NCBI GenBank assembly: GCA_937880125.1 | Contig: CALFLU010000109.1 | Coordinates: 1-31,916, forward strand | Length of the DNA: 31,916 nt | Origin: an uncultured Eubacteriaceae bacterium | GTDB lineage: Bacteria > Bacillota > Clostridia > Eubacteriales > UBA1433 | Reading direction: 5' to 3' | Shown: positions 1 to 8,126 of the stretch, piece by piece | Layout of the letters: each line of letters begins with the position of its first letter | How positions within the stretch are numbered: position 1 is the stretch's first letter | Translations under genes and position numbers: made by a program | The notes under the pieces: model-generated | Database searches by the model: none | The model's input: the letters and a program-made list of their open reading frames with translations, nothing else | Told to the model about the DNA's origin: nothing

Positions 1-267
1 GGGATCCAGACCCAGCATGTAAAATCCTGCCATGGAACGTGCCAAGGGATTCATAAATCGCAGCATGTTGTCCAAAACAGCATCGGGCGGCTCAGGCTCT
101 CCGCCTCTGCACATGAGAAACGGTTCAGCGCCGGCAGCTTGAATCATTTCATAGGGAATAAAGTTTCCCGTATATTGAATTACAAGATTGCCGTCTTTTT
201 TTGCTTTTTGCAGTTGACTAAGTCTCTCTTTTGATAACGTGTCGAGCTCTTGCATAATCTGTTTCAT
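1..267 (-). CDS. hgdB: 2-hydroxyacyl-CoA dehydratase, HgdB-type subunit (N-terminal fragment)
   Basis: The first 89 codons are present; the gene continues beyond the left edge of the window. The start ATG at 267 is preceded by a strong GGAGG ribosome site. The N-terminus has the pattern typical of 2-hydroxyglutaryl-CoA dehydratase D-component proteins: a helical lead, then a 'YTGNFIPYEMIQAAGAEP' segment. In this family the two homologous subunits together hold [4Fe-4S] clusters and remove water from (R)-2-hydroxyacyl-CoA after a single-electron activation. It lies 73 bases downstream of the HgdA-like gene, so it is probably the second subunit of the same enzyme. Substrate (2-hydroxyglutaryl-, lactoyl-, hydroxyisocaproyl- or another 2-hydroxyacyl-CoA) cannot be told from this fragment. 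Family call is firm; exact subunit name is inferred from gene order. Confidence 0.85.
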   Translation of the reverse strand, partial: MKQIMQELDTLSKERLSQLQKAKKDGNLVIQYTGNFIPYEMIQAAGAEPFLMCRGGEPEPPDAVLDNMLRFMNPLARSMAGFYMLGLDP

Positions 268-340
268 ATGATTTTCCTCCCAAATCATTTGTTTTATATT
301 TTGGTAAATAAACTTTAAAATGTTCTAAACCAAATAGCTG

Positions 341-1771
341 TTACGACATTTCTTTTTTCAGCTTCATAATCTGCGCAATGCTCTCAATTCTCGTGCGCAG
401 CGATTCTTCGTTATAGTCCCTGTCATCCCAGAAGTCCGATTCCATATAGAAATGCGGCACACCCGTGGCTTCTTCGACAATTTTCGCCACCATTTTGTGG
501 TGTGAACCTAACCAGCGGTCAAAGTCGAAAAATCCCATGATCATGCCGTCCGGCTTGAGTGTATTCACTTTTTCAATCATCGTTTCCGCCTCATAGCCCA
601 TGTTTTGACCCAGCGGCATCTTCAGCCATTGCTCTGCGGTGGCCATATGCACATCGTCTTTGTATTTCGACGGTGTCATTTGTTTTTTGCTCGGTGTCAG
701 CGTCTGACTAAAGGTTGTGGCAACACCGTTTTCTCTAAACATTCTGTCAATCCACGGCAGACAGAAAGGTACAAAGTAGCTGCCCAACTTCGGTGCGCCC
801 TTGGGCAAAACACCTTCGCCGTTTTTGATGGCTTCTTTCATCTCCGCTATGGTAATGTCCAGCGCTTCTTCCATGTAGCCGTATCCTTCACCTGCATTAC
901 AGGGAACGCCGATGATTTGTTGAAACATTGTCAGCGCATTTCCGCCCAGCGGCACAGGATCCGCCGTACAAACCAGCCCTACCAGTTGCCCTAATTTAAA
1001 GATATAACGGTTGCTGGCGTTGATGGCATATTTCATGTCTTCATCGGTAAACTTTACTTCCAACTTTTCGCAGATTTTTTCCATGTCATGCTTGATAACA
1101 TCGGCCAAATATCTGACACGCTCTTCGTCATCGTCATCCTTGTGGCCAAACACGGTGTCGTGGGGCAGTCTGCTGATAATATAGTTCCAATCATCTCCGA
1201 TCAGACATTGAATCATCTCGTCGGTTTTGGGACCCTCATCGCAGTTAAATCCCCAGCTCCAAATAACGTCAGGTGCTGCAATCATGCCCGAAGCATAGGC
1301 GCTCAGACGCATTTTGTTCAGCGGACAGTGTCTGCAACCATAGGTAAATCCTCTCTCTTCCGCCTCATACAAATGCGGTGCGGCTTTGTGGAAAATTCCG
1401 TTCAAAATCGTCACCAGCATCAAATCGGGAAATCCCACATACAAATTGTCTCCCGCTGCATGTTTAATCGCCATGTAGTTCGTGGCAATCGCGGGTAAAA
1501 TTCCGTACAGAACTTTTTTGCCTTCCGCTTTGTATTGTTTTGTTTTGGCTATTTCAATGAGCTCACGAAGATATGCGCCGAGCATTTTGCGCACACCCAA
1601 ATATTGCACATTCCAGTTCAGCGGAATATACTCATTGACCGCATGGGCGACGTCTTCGTCGGTTAAACCGACAACCTCAGCGGCAGCCCGCCATTCCGGC
1701 AAAATCTTTTCCAGCTCCTCTCCCTCAAACCCGGTCAGTTCCAATAGTTTTCTGTTGATATCCTTATCCAT
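341..1771 (-). CDS. hgdA: 2-hydroxyacyl-CoA dehydratase, HgdA-type subunit
   Basis: A 476-aa protein, close to the roughly 477 aa of the large subunit of Acidaminococcus 2-hydroxyglutaryl-CoA dehydratase. It carries cysteines in typical iron-sulfur contexts ('YGCRHCPLNK', 'WGFNCDEG', 'GVPCNAGEG', 'VPFCLPW'); three of these probably bind the [4Fe-4S] cluster, but I cannot assign which. I chose the ATG at 1771 because AAGGAG precedes it at good spacing; an in-frame ATG at 1816 would add 15 residues but has no ribosome site. The upstream genes encode the flavoprotein and the activator HgdC, and HgdB follows. Role: cytosolic, oxygen-sensitive syn-elimination of water from a 2-hydroxyacyl-CoA in amino-acid fermentation. 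Substrate is not determined. Confidence 0.88.
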   Translation of the reverse strand: MDKDINRKLLELTGFEGEELEKILPEWRAAAEVVGLTDEDVAHAVNEYIPLNWNVQYLGVRKMLGAYLRELIEIAKTKQYKAEGKKVLYGILPAIATNYMAIKHAAGDNLYVGFPDLMLVTILNGIFHKAAPHLYEAEERGFTYGCRHCPLNKMRLSAYASGMIAAPDVIWSWGFNCDEGPKTDEMIQCLIGDDWNYIISRLPHDTVFGHKDDDDEERVRYLADVIKHDMEKICEKLEVKFTDEDMKYAINASNRYIFKLGQLVGLVCTADPVPLGGNALTMFQQIIGVPCNAGEGYGYMEEALDITIAEMKEAIKNGEGVLPKGAPKLGSYFVPFCLPWIDRMFRENGVATTFSQTLTPSKKQMTPSKYKDDVHMATAEQWLKMPLGQNMGYEAETMIEKVNTLKPDGMIMGFFDFDRWLGSHHKMVAKIVEEATGVPHFYMESDFWDDRDYNEESLRTRIESIAQIMKLKKEMS

Positions 1772-1862
1772 TGAATCATTCTCCTTTTTATATTTTTGAA
1801 AGATATCTTTCATCATAGGCTTTTTTTAATCTGCTCATTATTTGTATTAATAAGCTGAGTTT

Positions 1863-3260
1863 TTATTTGTGAAATGCCTTTCCAAGGGCATTTTTTGCGG
1901 TTTCCATAACAATTTCCGAAAGCGTGGGATGTGCATGAATGCTTTCTGCCACATCTTCCAGTGTCAGCTTCGTCTCAATGGCCAGAGCAATTTCTTCAAT
2001 CAAAACAGAGGCGTCAATACCGAATATCTGAGCGCCGATGATTTGATGATTGTCTTTTCTTGCAACGATTTTAATAACCCCTGCAGTCTTTTGCATCGTG
2101 ATTGCTTTTTCGTTTGCCGTAAAGGGCATTTTTCCGCAAATCGTTTCAATACCTGCATCGTTAGCATCCTGCGCTGTTATGCCCACACCGGCAATTTCGG
2201 GCTGCATAAAGATCGCCCAGGGAATGACGTCCATGTTTACGATACTGCTTGTTCCCGCAATGTTTTCCGCCGCCGCCAGCCCCTGCTTTTGCGCTTTGTG
2301 CGAAAGCTGCGGACCGGCAACAATATCGCCCACGGCATAGACATTTTCTACCGTTGTCTGCATTTTTTCGTTGATGGTAATTTGACCTTTGGCATTGAGT
2401 TCTACACCGATTTGTTCCAGCCCCATATCCTTCGTGTTCAAGCTCCTGCCAATGGCAACCAGTGCCATATCCGCTTCCACGCTTTCACCGTTTTGAAAAG
2501 CGCACACCACTCTGCCGCTTTCGTTGACCTGAATGGATGCAATGCCTGAGCCGCACCGCACATCAATGCCTGTTTTTTTCAAATATTGTTCCACCACATC
2601 GGTCACTTCTTTTTCTTTTAAAATCGGCACCACATTGGGCATCATTTCCGCAATGGTTACCTTTGCGCCGAAGGTGGAAAAGATATAGGCAAACTCCAAG
2701 CCGAGCGCCCCTGCACCCACCACAATGAGTTCCTTTGGAATATCTTTTATGCTCAGTGCCTCATCGCTGGTGATGATTTTTTCCCGATCTATATTAAATG
2801 CGGGTATCATCGCAGGTTCACTGCCTGTGGCAATGATGATGTTTTGCGCCGTAACGGTTTTCTTTTCTTCTCCGTTTGTTATCTCAAGCGTGTGGGCGTC
2901 CAAAAATTTTGCTTTGCCCGCAATGCGATCCACTTTTCTGGATTTCAGTAAAAAGTTGTCCAACCCGAATTTCAAATTATTGACAATCGCTTGTTTTTTC
3001 ATCTGAATCGCATTTTGGTCTGCTTTTACATCGCCTACCAAAATGCCGTATTGTTTGGCTTCTTTGATTTCGCTATAGACTTGCGCGGATTTCACCAACA
3101 CTTTTGTGGGAATACACCCTCTGTTTACACAAGTGCCGCCCGTTCCCTTTTCGCGATATTCCACCAGCGCAACTTTTTTGCCTAAATCCGCACTGCGCAT
3201 GGCCGAGGCACAGCCGCCTGAGCCTGCTCCGATCGAAATAACGTCATAATCAAAACTCAT
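1863..3260 (-). CDS. Dihydrolipoamide dehydrogenase-like FAD/NAD disulfide oxidoreductase
   Basis: A 465-aa class I pyridine-nucleotide disulfide oxidoreductase of normal length. An FAD-binding GAGSGG motif lies at residues 11-16, the redox-active pair is C44/C49 in 'GGTCVNRGCIPTK', a second Rossmann GAGALGLEFA motif (NAD) is mid-protein, an 'AVGDI' FAD motif follows, and the C-terminal catalytic His-Glu pair is present in 'HAHPTLSE' (about H444/E449). All parts of a working Lpd are there. Its ATG overlaps the TAA of hgdC by one base (TAATG), so translation is probably coupled. No lipoyl-protein or 2-oxoacid dehydrogenase gene is in view, so a role tied to the dehydratase (for example redox balancing or an electron path to the activator) is an inference; an ordinary Lpd serving complexes encoded elsewhere is equally possible. 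Confidence 0.9.
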   Translation of the reverse strand: MSFDYDVISIGAGSGGCASAMRSADLGKKVALVEYREKGTGGTCVNRGCIPTKVLVKSAQVYSEIKEAKQYGILVGDVKADQNAIQMKKQAIVNNLKFGLDNFLLKSRKVDRIAGKAKFLDAHTLEITNGEEKKTVTAQNIIIATGSEPAMIPAFNIDREKIITSDEALSIKDIPKELIVVGAGALGLEFAYIFSTFGAKVTIAEMMPNVVPILKEKEVTDVVEQYLKKTGIDVRCGSGIASIQVNESGRVVCAFQNGESVEADMALVAIGRSLNTKDMGLEQIGVELNAKGQITINEKMQTTVENVYAVGDIVAGPQLSHKAQKQGLAAAENIAGTSSIVNMDVIPWAIFMQPEIAGVGITAQDANDAGIETICGKMPFTANEKAITMQKTAGVIKIVARKDNHQIIGAQIFGIDASVLIEEIALAIETKLTLEDVAESIHAHPTLSEIVMETAKNALGKAFHK

Positions 3261-4060
3261 TATTGCGCCTTCTCCTTTTCATATTGCTTCATCGCCGTCA
3301 GTGCAGCACCCAATGCCGCCGTAGACTGCGGCAATTTCACTGCTGTCACTGGTTTGCCCAGATGCTGTGAAAATTCTTCCACGATGGCGGGATTTTGTGC
3401 AACACCGCCCGAAAACACAATGGGTTCTTTAAAAGACATTTGTCCTGCCTTGCCCATGCCGATGACGCGTCGCACAATAGAACGACTCACGCCTGCCACA
3501 ATATCCTCCTTGGGCACACCCTGAGAAAGATAGGATATGATTTCCGTTTCGGCAAAAATCGTGCACATACTGCTGATGGTCGGCGCATTCTTTGACTTAT
3601 AAATCAATCCGCTCAATTCGCTCATTTCAATACCCAAAAGCCGCTGCGTCAATACTTCAAAAAACCGACCTGTGCCCGCTGCGCATTTGTCATTCATTTC
3701 AAAACGAGCAATGGCGCCGCTTTCATCGAGTTCGATGACTTTACTATCCTGGCCGCCGATATCAATAATCGTACGCGTGCCCGGCATGGCCTCCACGGTT
3801 CCCACCGCATGGGCAATAATCTCCGGAATATCTTTGTTGGTGCGCAAAAACGCCTTTCTGCCATAACCCGTCGACACAATATAGGCAATATCCTCTATCG
3901 ACAAGCCGCTTGCATCCAAAGCCGCCTGCAAAATTTTTTCTCCGCTGGCGTTTCTGTCAAATTCCGTAAACATGATCTCAAACGCCAATACTTTTCTGTT
4001 TTCATCGATCAGTACGCATTTGGATGTTGTCGAGCCAATGTCTACTCCTGCATAAATCAT
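3260..4060 (-). CDS. hgdC: ATP-dependent activator of 2-hydroxyacyl-CoA dehydratase (HgdC type)
   Basis: A 266-aa member of the BadF/BadG/BcrA/HgdC ATPase family (acetate kinase/Hsp70/actin fold). An N-terminal 'GVDIGSTTSKCV' phosphate-binding loop, 'DIGGQDSK' in the middle, and C126 ('NDKCAAGTGRF') and C166 ('SSMCTIFAE') match the two cysteines that in the homodimeric Acidaminococcus activator bridge one [4Fe-4S] cluster between subunits. A C-terminal 'FSGGVAQNP' motif completes the ATP fold. The protein passes one electron, driven by ATP hydrolysis, to the dehydratase. GAGGTG precedes the ATG. It starts 22 bases after the methyltransferase stop, and its stop overlaps the flavoprotein start. 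Substrate specificity of the dehydratase system is not shown. Confidence 0.93.
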   Translation of the reverse strand: MIYAGVDIGSTTSKCVLIDENRKVLAFEIMFTEFDRNASGEKILQAALDASGLSIEDIAYIVSTGYGRKAFLRTNKDIPEIIAHAVGTVEAMPGTRTIIDIGGQDSKVIELDESGAIARFEMNDKCAAGTGRFFEVLTQRLLGIEMSELSGLIYKSKNAPTISSMCTIFAETEIISYLSQGVPKEDIVAGVSRSIVRRVIGMGKAGQMSFKEPIVFSGGVAQNPAIVEEFSQHLGKPVTAVKLPQSTAALGAALTAMKQYEKEKAQ

Positions 4061-4082
4061 GTAATCACCTCATCGTTTCACG

Positions 4083-4829
4083 TTATTTTTTGAAAATCAT
4101 CTGGCAATAGGTCAGCTGACTCTGTTTAAAAAAGTCATTATCTTCACTTGCAGCCTCACAAGAAGCCCCGCCGTTTGCATTGTAATATCTGCTTAAATAT
4201 CCCCCCGCCGCCCCAATGTCCACGTCCAGCGATTTGCTGATCCACAGTGCTAAGCGAATGAGTTCGCCATATTCTTCCTTTACTGCTAACGGGCGAAACC
4301 CTTCACTTGTCAAGTGTTTTTCATAGCGCTCAATGGTGTCAACCCCTGCAAAGCACGGAATGTGCGCAACCGTCTCTCGCGTACTTGCCGTATCATGGTT
4401 TTTGATGGCAAAATCGTTAATAAGAATGTAGCCGTCATTTTTTAAAATGCGATGCCATTCCCTTGCCGCTTTCCGCTTGTCGCCAAGGGGAGAAAAAGCC
4501 GCTTCGGCAAACACAAAGTCAAAAGACTTATCTTGAACAGGCAACTTCATCGTATCCGCTGTTAAAAACGCAAGAGAACGCGCTTGTATTGTTTGAACGT
4601 GGCGCTGTTTGGCAAATTCCACCTTCTGTTCGGTAATGTCAATGCCTGTTACGCTATAATCATACCGCTGTGCCACATAAGCCGAGGCATCTCCGTATCC
4701 GCATCCGATTTCCATAGCTTTGATTTGCTCAAAACCATCTTTTGCAAAAGCAATTTGCTCAAGCCCCTTATGGAGCAGACGAAACCGATCGGGCCTGTTG
4801 GAAAAAATTTCAAAGAGTCTGTCTTTCAA
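4083..4829 (-). CDS. Class I SAM-dependent methyltransferase
   Basis: A 248-aa protein with a classical Rossmann SAM site: motif I 'AMEIGCGYGDAS' at 39-50, an acidic end of strand 2 at 'TGIDITE' (D64), and 'FDFVFAEAAFSPLGDKRKA' as motif IV/V. The start is a TTG at 4829 with AAGGA upstream; the preceding gene ends only two bases before it, so the two are in one operon. The segment 'FAEAAFSPLGDKRKAAREWHRILKNDG' is cut short here but resembles the methyltransferases found beside small CxxC redox proteins in sulfate reducers and clostridia (the group I know as DVU_1556-like); that link is from memory and moderate. Substrate unknown. Its position directly before hgdC suggests it may modify a partner or cofactor of the dehydratase system, but this is inference. 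Confidence 0.8.
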   Translation of the reverse strand: MKDRLFEIFSNRPDRFRLLHKGLEQIAFAKDGFEQIKAMEIGCGYGDASAYVAQRYDYSVTGIDITEQKVEFAKQRHVQTIQARSLAFLTADTMKLPVQDKSFDFVFAEAAFSPLGDKRKAAREWHRILKNDGYILINDFAIKNHDTASTRETVAHIPCFAGVDTIERYEKHLTSEGFRPLAVKEEYGELIRLALWISKSLDVDIGAAGGYLSRYYNANGGASCEAASEDNDFFKQSQLTYCQMIFKK

Positions 4830-4831
4830 AT

Positions 4832-5023
4832 CTATTTTCCTTCAAGCATTTGCTCTGCAGAGTTCAACTCGTTAACCACGTAATCTCCGTCCAAAAATTC
4901 TACCCCACAAGAAGGACATCTATATCCCACCCCGGGAGGCAAATCCACTTCACCGTATATCAAATGAATATCCGAAACTTCCTCTGCCTCTACTTTACAT
5001 GTCGAACAAAACCATTTATCCAT
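4832..5023 (-). CDS. Small rubredoxin-like two-CxxC protein
   Basis: A 63-aa protein with two CxxC knuckles, C6/C9 ('FCSTC') and C36/C39 ('YRCPSCG'), spaced as in zinc- or iron-binding rubredoxin-like mini-proteins. No membrane segment or signal peptide. AGGAGG lies just ahead of its ATG and overlaps the stop codon of the preceding gene, and the methyltransferase follows after two bases, so the three are tightly coupled. The pairing of such a protein with a methyltransferase recalls the DVU_1557-type 'redox protein' family; I hold this at about even odds. It could carry electrons (Fe) or be structural (Zn); sequence alone does not decide. Confidence 0.75.
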   Translation of the reverse strand: MDKWFCSTCKVEAEEVSDIHLIYGEVDLPPGVGYRCPSCGVEFLDGDYVVNELNSAEQMLEGK

Positions 5024-5037
5024 ATCTTGCTCCTCCT

Positions 5038-5298
5038 CTATTGATTGTCTTCATTGAGACTGACGCGATGACTGTATACGTTTTGTACTTGGATATTTTG
5101 CCCGTCATTGGTGAATTTTGCATATACCGTAAAATTCTCAAGACGCTTTTTCGCCAAAAATACTTCTTTGTTCTCAGAATAAAGATGCGTCTTTTCCGCT
5201 TGTGCATCTTCAATAACCGCTGCAATATCTTCCTGTGTAATGCCTCTCTCTTCCATAATCGCCGTGCAGGCATCATCAATGATCAAATTGAAATCCAT
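5038..5298 (-). CDS. 86-aa conserved-looking protein of unknown function, first gene of the dehydratase operon
   Basis: An 86-aa acidic protein with no cysteine pair; the first half is helical ('IIDDACTAIMEERGITQEDIAAVIEDA') in the style of a small alpha/beta adaptor, the second half has beta-type segments ('FTVYAKF', 'IQVQNVYSHRVSL'). It is preceded by AGAGGTG and lies about 25 bases after the predicted transcription start, so it is the promoter-proximal gene. The next gene starts 14 bases later. I do not recognise the family with certainty; its constant-looking position next to the CxxC protein suggests that the two work together. An overlapping ORF in another frame has no ribosome site and is a shadow. 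Confidence 0.7.
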   Translation of the reverse strand: MDFNLIIDDACTAIMEERGITQEDIAAVIEDAQAEKTHLYSENKEVFLAKKRLENFTVYAKFTNDGQNIQVQNVYSHRVSLNEDNQ

Positions 5299-5318
5299 AT
5301 GTCACCTCTCAAAAATAA

Positions 5319-5333
5319 ATTTACACTGTAAAT
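5319..5333. promoter_or_regulatory. Palindromic operator candidate ATTTACA-C-TGTAAAT
   Basis: A perfect 7-bp inverted repeat with one central base sits over the -10 element and transcription start of the dehydratase operon promoter. Placement there is typical of a repressor site. TACA/TGTA arms are seen in BlaI/CopY-type operators, but no such regulator is in the window, so the binding protein is unknown. Confidence 0.45.
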
Positions 5334-5359
5334 ATATCATTATTGCACATATAAGTCAA
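5331..5359 (-). promoter_or_regulatory. Sigma-A-type promoter of the hgd operon
   Basis: Reading the minus strand, TTGACT (5359-5354), a 17-base spacer and TATATT (5336-5331) form a near-consensus promoter. The start would be near 5324, about 25 bases ahead of the first gene. Confidence 0.7.
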
Positions 5360-5621
5360 TAGATTCTTTCTTCAACAATCGGCCTTATTTTTTGAATGAC
5401 AATTTTTTGTTTTACATATATTATTGCTGCACAAATGCATGATTATTCATAATATAAATCTCAATCATTTATCGATATCTCCAACAAAGCATAATCGCAT
5501 TACCATGCTATCTTTTTAATGATCGCTTTGAATTTAAAAATCGTCAAAAGAACAAAGAATCCTCTCTCATTGAACAAAGTTCTATTCTATTTTCCCTATT
5601 AACAGACATTCTGACTGTTTT

Positions 5622-5650
5622 TTTACAACCTGAAAATCATATGTTAAAGT
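5622..5650 (+). promoter_or_regulatory. Candidate promoter of the IlvD-family gene
   Basis: TTTACA (5622-5627), 17 bases, TAAAGT (5645-5650), ending about 40 bases before the ATG. The rest of the AT-rich gap 5360-5620 between the divergent promoters shows no gene or further structure that I can support. Confidence 0.4.
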
Positions 5651-5691
5651 TATAACAGTATATTTATCAATAACGTATAAGGAGGAAGAAA

Positions 5692-7368
5692 ATGCAAAAG
5701 AAAAAAAGGAGTGACGAACTCCATCAAGGCATGATAAGAACGTTTTCCTATGCCGCAGGAAGAACCGACGAAGAAATGAAAAGACCTTATATAGGCATTG
5801 CCAATACCTGGACCAACCATTTTCCCGGACACGCCCATCTAAATCAAATTACACAAGCGGTAGAACAAGGTGTGTACATGGGTGGTGGTACCCCCGCCAT
5901 ATTTGGCACCATTGCCGTTGCAGACTGCACCATTGGCAGTGGACTGCTTCCCAATATGTCGCTGCCCAGTCGCGATTTGATTGCGGATTCCGTAGAGTGC
6001 ATGGCCTATGCCTCTAAGTTTGATGCTCTGGTTCTTGTAGCCGGATGCGACAAGATCATTCCCGGTATGCTCATTGCCGCCGCACGACTGAATATTCCAA
6101 CCATTGTGGTCACCGGCGGCGCCATGTTGCCCGGAAGAATCAAAGGCCATAACGTGGATATTACTTCCGGGAAATTTATTCAAGACGAAGCCGCTGCCGG
6201 CAGATTAACTCAACAAGATTTAGACGATTTATGGAAATATATGTGCCCCGGAAGCGGCGCATGTGCAGGCCTGTTTACGGCAAATTCCATGGCATGCATC
6301 ACCGAAATTATCGGTATGGGTATGCCCGGAAACGGCACAATCCCCGCAGTTTACGCAGAACGTATTCGCCTGGCAAAAGAAGCGGGTATGCAAATTGTCA
6401 AATTGTTCGAACAAGATATCAAACCACGCGATATTATGACGCGAAATGCCTTTGAAAATGCGATTCGTGTTGATATGATGATGGGCGGCTCCACCAACAC
6501 TGTTTTGCACTTGCTGGCCATTGCCGCCGAAGCGGAAGTAGAGTTGACAATTGACGATTTTGCCGATTTCAGCAAAACTACACCGGAAATATGCAAAATC
6601 ACCCCGTCAGGCAAACACTACATCGTAGACTTGTATGAAGCGGGCGGCATCCAAGCAATGATGAAGCAAGCGGCAGACAATCATATGTTGCATGAAAATG
6701 AAATGACCGTGACCGGTAAAACCGTAATCGAAAACTGCAAAAATGCAGAAGTGCTGGATCCTGAGGTCATTCATCCCTTCGACAAAGCCTATCACGAAAC
6801 GGGTGGACTTAATGTTTTGAGAGGAAACATCGCACCTGAAGCCTCATTAATTAAATCGGCAGCCGTTCCGCTGAATATGTGGCATTTTAAAGGTCCTGCG
6901 AATTGCTATAATAGCGAGCAAGAAGCTCGCGCAGGGCTGGCAAACGGCGAAATCAAGCCCGGACAAGTTGTTGTGGTACGCTATGAAGGCCCAAAAGGTT
7001 TTCCGGGTATGCCGGAAATGGCTTCCCTCATATTAATGATACAAGAGGCGGGATTAGGCGATTCGGTGGCGCTGATTACTGACGGAAGATTTTCAGGCAT
7101 GACCAGCGGGCCGAATATCGGCTATATCTGTCCTGAGGCAGCCGACGGTGGTCCTATTGCTTTGATTGAAAACGGCGATATTATCGAATATGATGTTGAG
7201 TCCGGAACCATCCATGCCCATGTCGACGAAGCTACATTCGCAGAAAGAAAAACAAAATGGGTAGCGCCCGAACCTAGAATAACAACAGGATTTTTAGGTA
7301 AATATTATTCCATGGTCGGACCGTCTTCAAAAGGCGCTCTTGTCAGAGGTCGATTTGATAAAAGATAA
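5692..7368 (+). CDS. ilvD: Dihydroxy-acid dehydratase / sugar-acid dehydratase (IlvD/Edd family)
   Basis: A 558-aa protein of the usual IlvD length, with AAGGAGG seven bases before the ATG. Family motifs are clear: 'AGCDKIIPGML' (C119), 'GSGACAGLFTANSM' (C191), 'GGSTNTVLHL', 'GRFSGMTSGPNIG' and a C-terminal 'GALVRG'. The enzyme removes water from 2,3-dihydroxy acids through an iron-sulfur cluster. The position of the first cluster cysteine in Escherichia coli-type and arabinonate-type enzymes ('PCN') reads 'FPGHAHL' here (Gly46), a variant I recall from clostridial members. The true substrate could be dihydroxyisovalerate (branched-chain amino acid synthesis) or a sugar acid; no other ilv gene is nearby and a sugar-acid-dehydratase-like gene lies 7 kb away. 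Transcribed alone, divergent from the hgd operon, ended by its own terminator. Confidence 0.85.
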   Translation: MQKKKRSDELHQGMIRTFSYAAGRTDEEMKRPYIGIANTWTNHFPGHAHLNQITQAVEQGVYMGGGTPAIFGTIAVADCTIGSGLLPNMSLPSRDLIADSVECMAYASKFDALVLVAGCDKIIPGMLIAAARLNIPTIVVTGGAMLPGRIKGHNVDITSGKFIQDEAAAGRLTQQDLDDLWKYMCPGSGACAGLFTANSMACITEIIGMGMPGNGTIPAVYAERIRLAKEAGMQIVKLFEQDIKPRDIMTRNAFENAIRVDMMMGGSTNTVLHLLAIAAEAEVELTIDDFADFSKTTPEICKITPSGKHYIVDLYEAGGIQAMMKQAADNHMLHENEMTVTGKTVIENCKNAEVLDPEVIHPFDKAYHETGGLNVLRGNIAPEASLIKSAAVPLNMWHFKGPANCYNSEQEARAGLANGEIKPGQVVVVRYEGPKGFPGMPEMASLILMIQEAGLGDSVALITDGRFSGMTSGPNIGYICPEAADGGPIALIENGDIIEYDVESGTIHAHVDEATFAERKTKWVAPEPRITTGFLGKYYSMVGPSSKGALVRGRFDKR

Positions 7369-7417
7369 CTCTGCTATCTTCTTGAACTCCAAATAATAAC
7401 TTTGTATCTATCCTTAT

Positions 7418-7478
7418 AAAAACTTCGGCAATGCACTTTGATAACCACTATTTGCATTGCCGAAGTTTTTATTTTTTT
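7418..7478 (+). terminator. Rho-independent terminator after the IlvD-family gene
   Basis: An 18-bp perfect stem (7418-7435 with 7453-7470) centred on CTTCGGCAATGCA is followed by a T-rich tail. Confidence 0.9.
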
Positions 7479-7608
7479 TATTCTGTGTTTGTACATGTGA
7501 AAAAATACATATTTGTGTTTTTATCCATCTTCCTTGCCTTTTTCTCGATCTCTTTCCAGCAATTTAGTCAATTTATTACATTTATTTCCTAATTTTAAAA
7601 AATAAACA

Positions 7609-7637
7609 TGGACAAATAAAATTTAAGGTAGTATAAT
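7609..7637 (+). promoter_or_regulatory. Promoter of the cold-shock gene
   Basis: TGGACA (7609-7614), 17 bases, TATAAT (7632-7637). The start would be near 7644. Confidence 0.7.
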
Positions 7638-7643
7638 AGATTT

Positions 7644-7762
7644 CGTATTCAGGATATAGCGCTGTACTCGCATCAGGCAATTCACTGTTCGATAAGCGAC
7701 TTGCAGGATTTGTGAGGTTTTTGTTTTTTCTTTGGGTACAATATATATTAGGAGGTACCCAA
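7644..7762 (+). promoter_or_regulatory. Long 5' leader of the cold-shock gene
   Basis: About 119 untranslated bases separate the predicted start from the ATG. Long structured leaders are usual for cold-inducible csp mRNAs and act as RNA thermosensors; that this one does is an inference. The leader ends in AGGAGG. Confidence 0.45.
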
Positions 7763-7975
7763 ATGAATAGTGGTACAGTAAAATGGTTTAATGCAGAAAA
7801 AGGTTATGGCTTTATTTCGAACGATGACGGCGGAGAAGATGTATTCGTGCATTTCTCTTCAATCGTATCGGATGGCTACAAAACACTTCAAGAAGGTCAG
7901 AAAGTAACATTTGATGTTGAAACTGACCCGAAAAACAGCAGCAAACTCAGAGCAACCAACGTTTGCCTTGCGTAA
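7763..7975 (+). CDS. Cold-shock protein (CspA family)
   Basis: A 70-aa single cold-shock domain of standard length. RNP1 'KGYGFI' at 13-18 and RNP2 'VFVHF' at 27-31 supply the aromatic residues that stack on single-stranded RNA/DNA. It acts as a cytosolic RNA chaperone. The open frame extends upstream to 7712, but the ATG at 7763 is the start because AGGAGG precedes it and family members begin with 'GTVKWFN'. Own promoter and own terminator, so monocistronic. Confidence 0.97.
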   Translation: MNSGTVKWFNAEKGYGFISNDDGGEDVFVHFSSIVSDGYKTLQEGQKVTFDVETDPKNSSKLRATNVCLA

Positions 7976-7990
7976 AAACCAATGATATTA

Positions 7991-8027
7991 AATATGGAAC
8001 AGACATAGTCTGTTCCATATTTTTTTA
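7991..8027 (+). terminator. Terminator of the cold-shock gene
   Basis: A 14-bp perfect stem (7991-8004 with 8008-8021), ATA loop, then a T run. Confidence 0.9.
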
Positions 8028-8126
8028 TATGCATTATATTATTGTCTGTTTTTCGTGATCACTGATTATTAGGCGTTGTATTGATTGCAGCACTTTTCTT
8101 TTTACCGTCCAAAGGCAACCGCATAC

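Noticed and set aside
341..1816. HgdA starting at 1816 (491 aa)
   Set aside because: No ribosome site there; AAGGAG stands before the ATG at 1771 and the shorter length matches the family.
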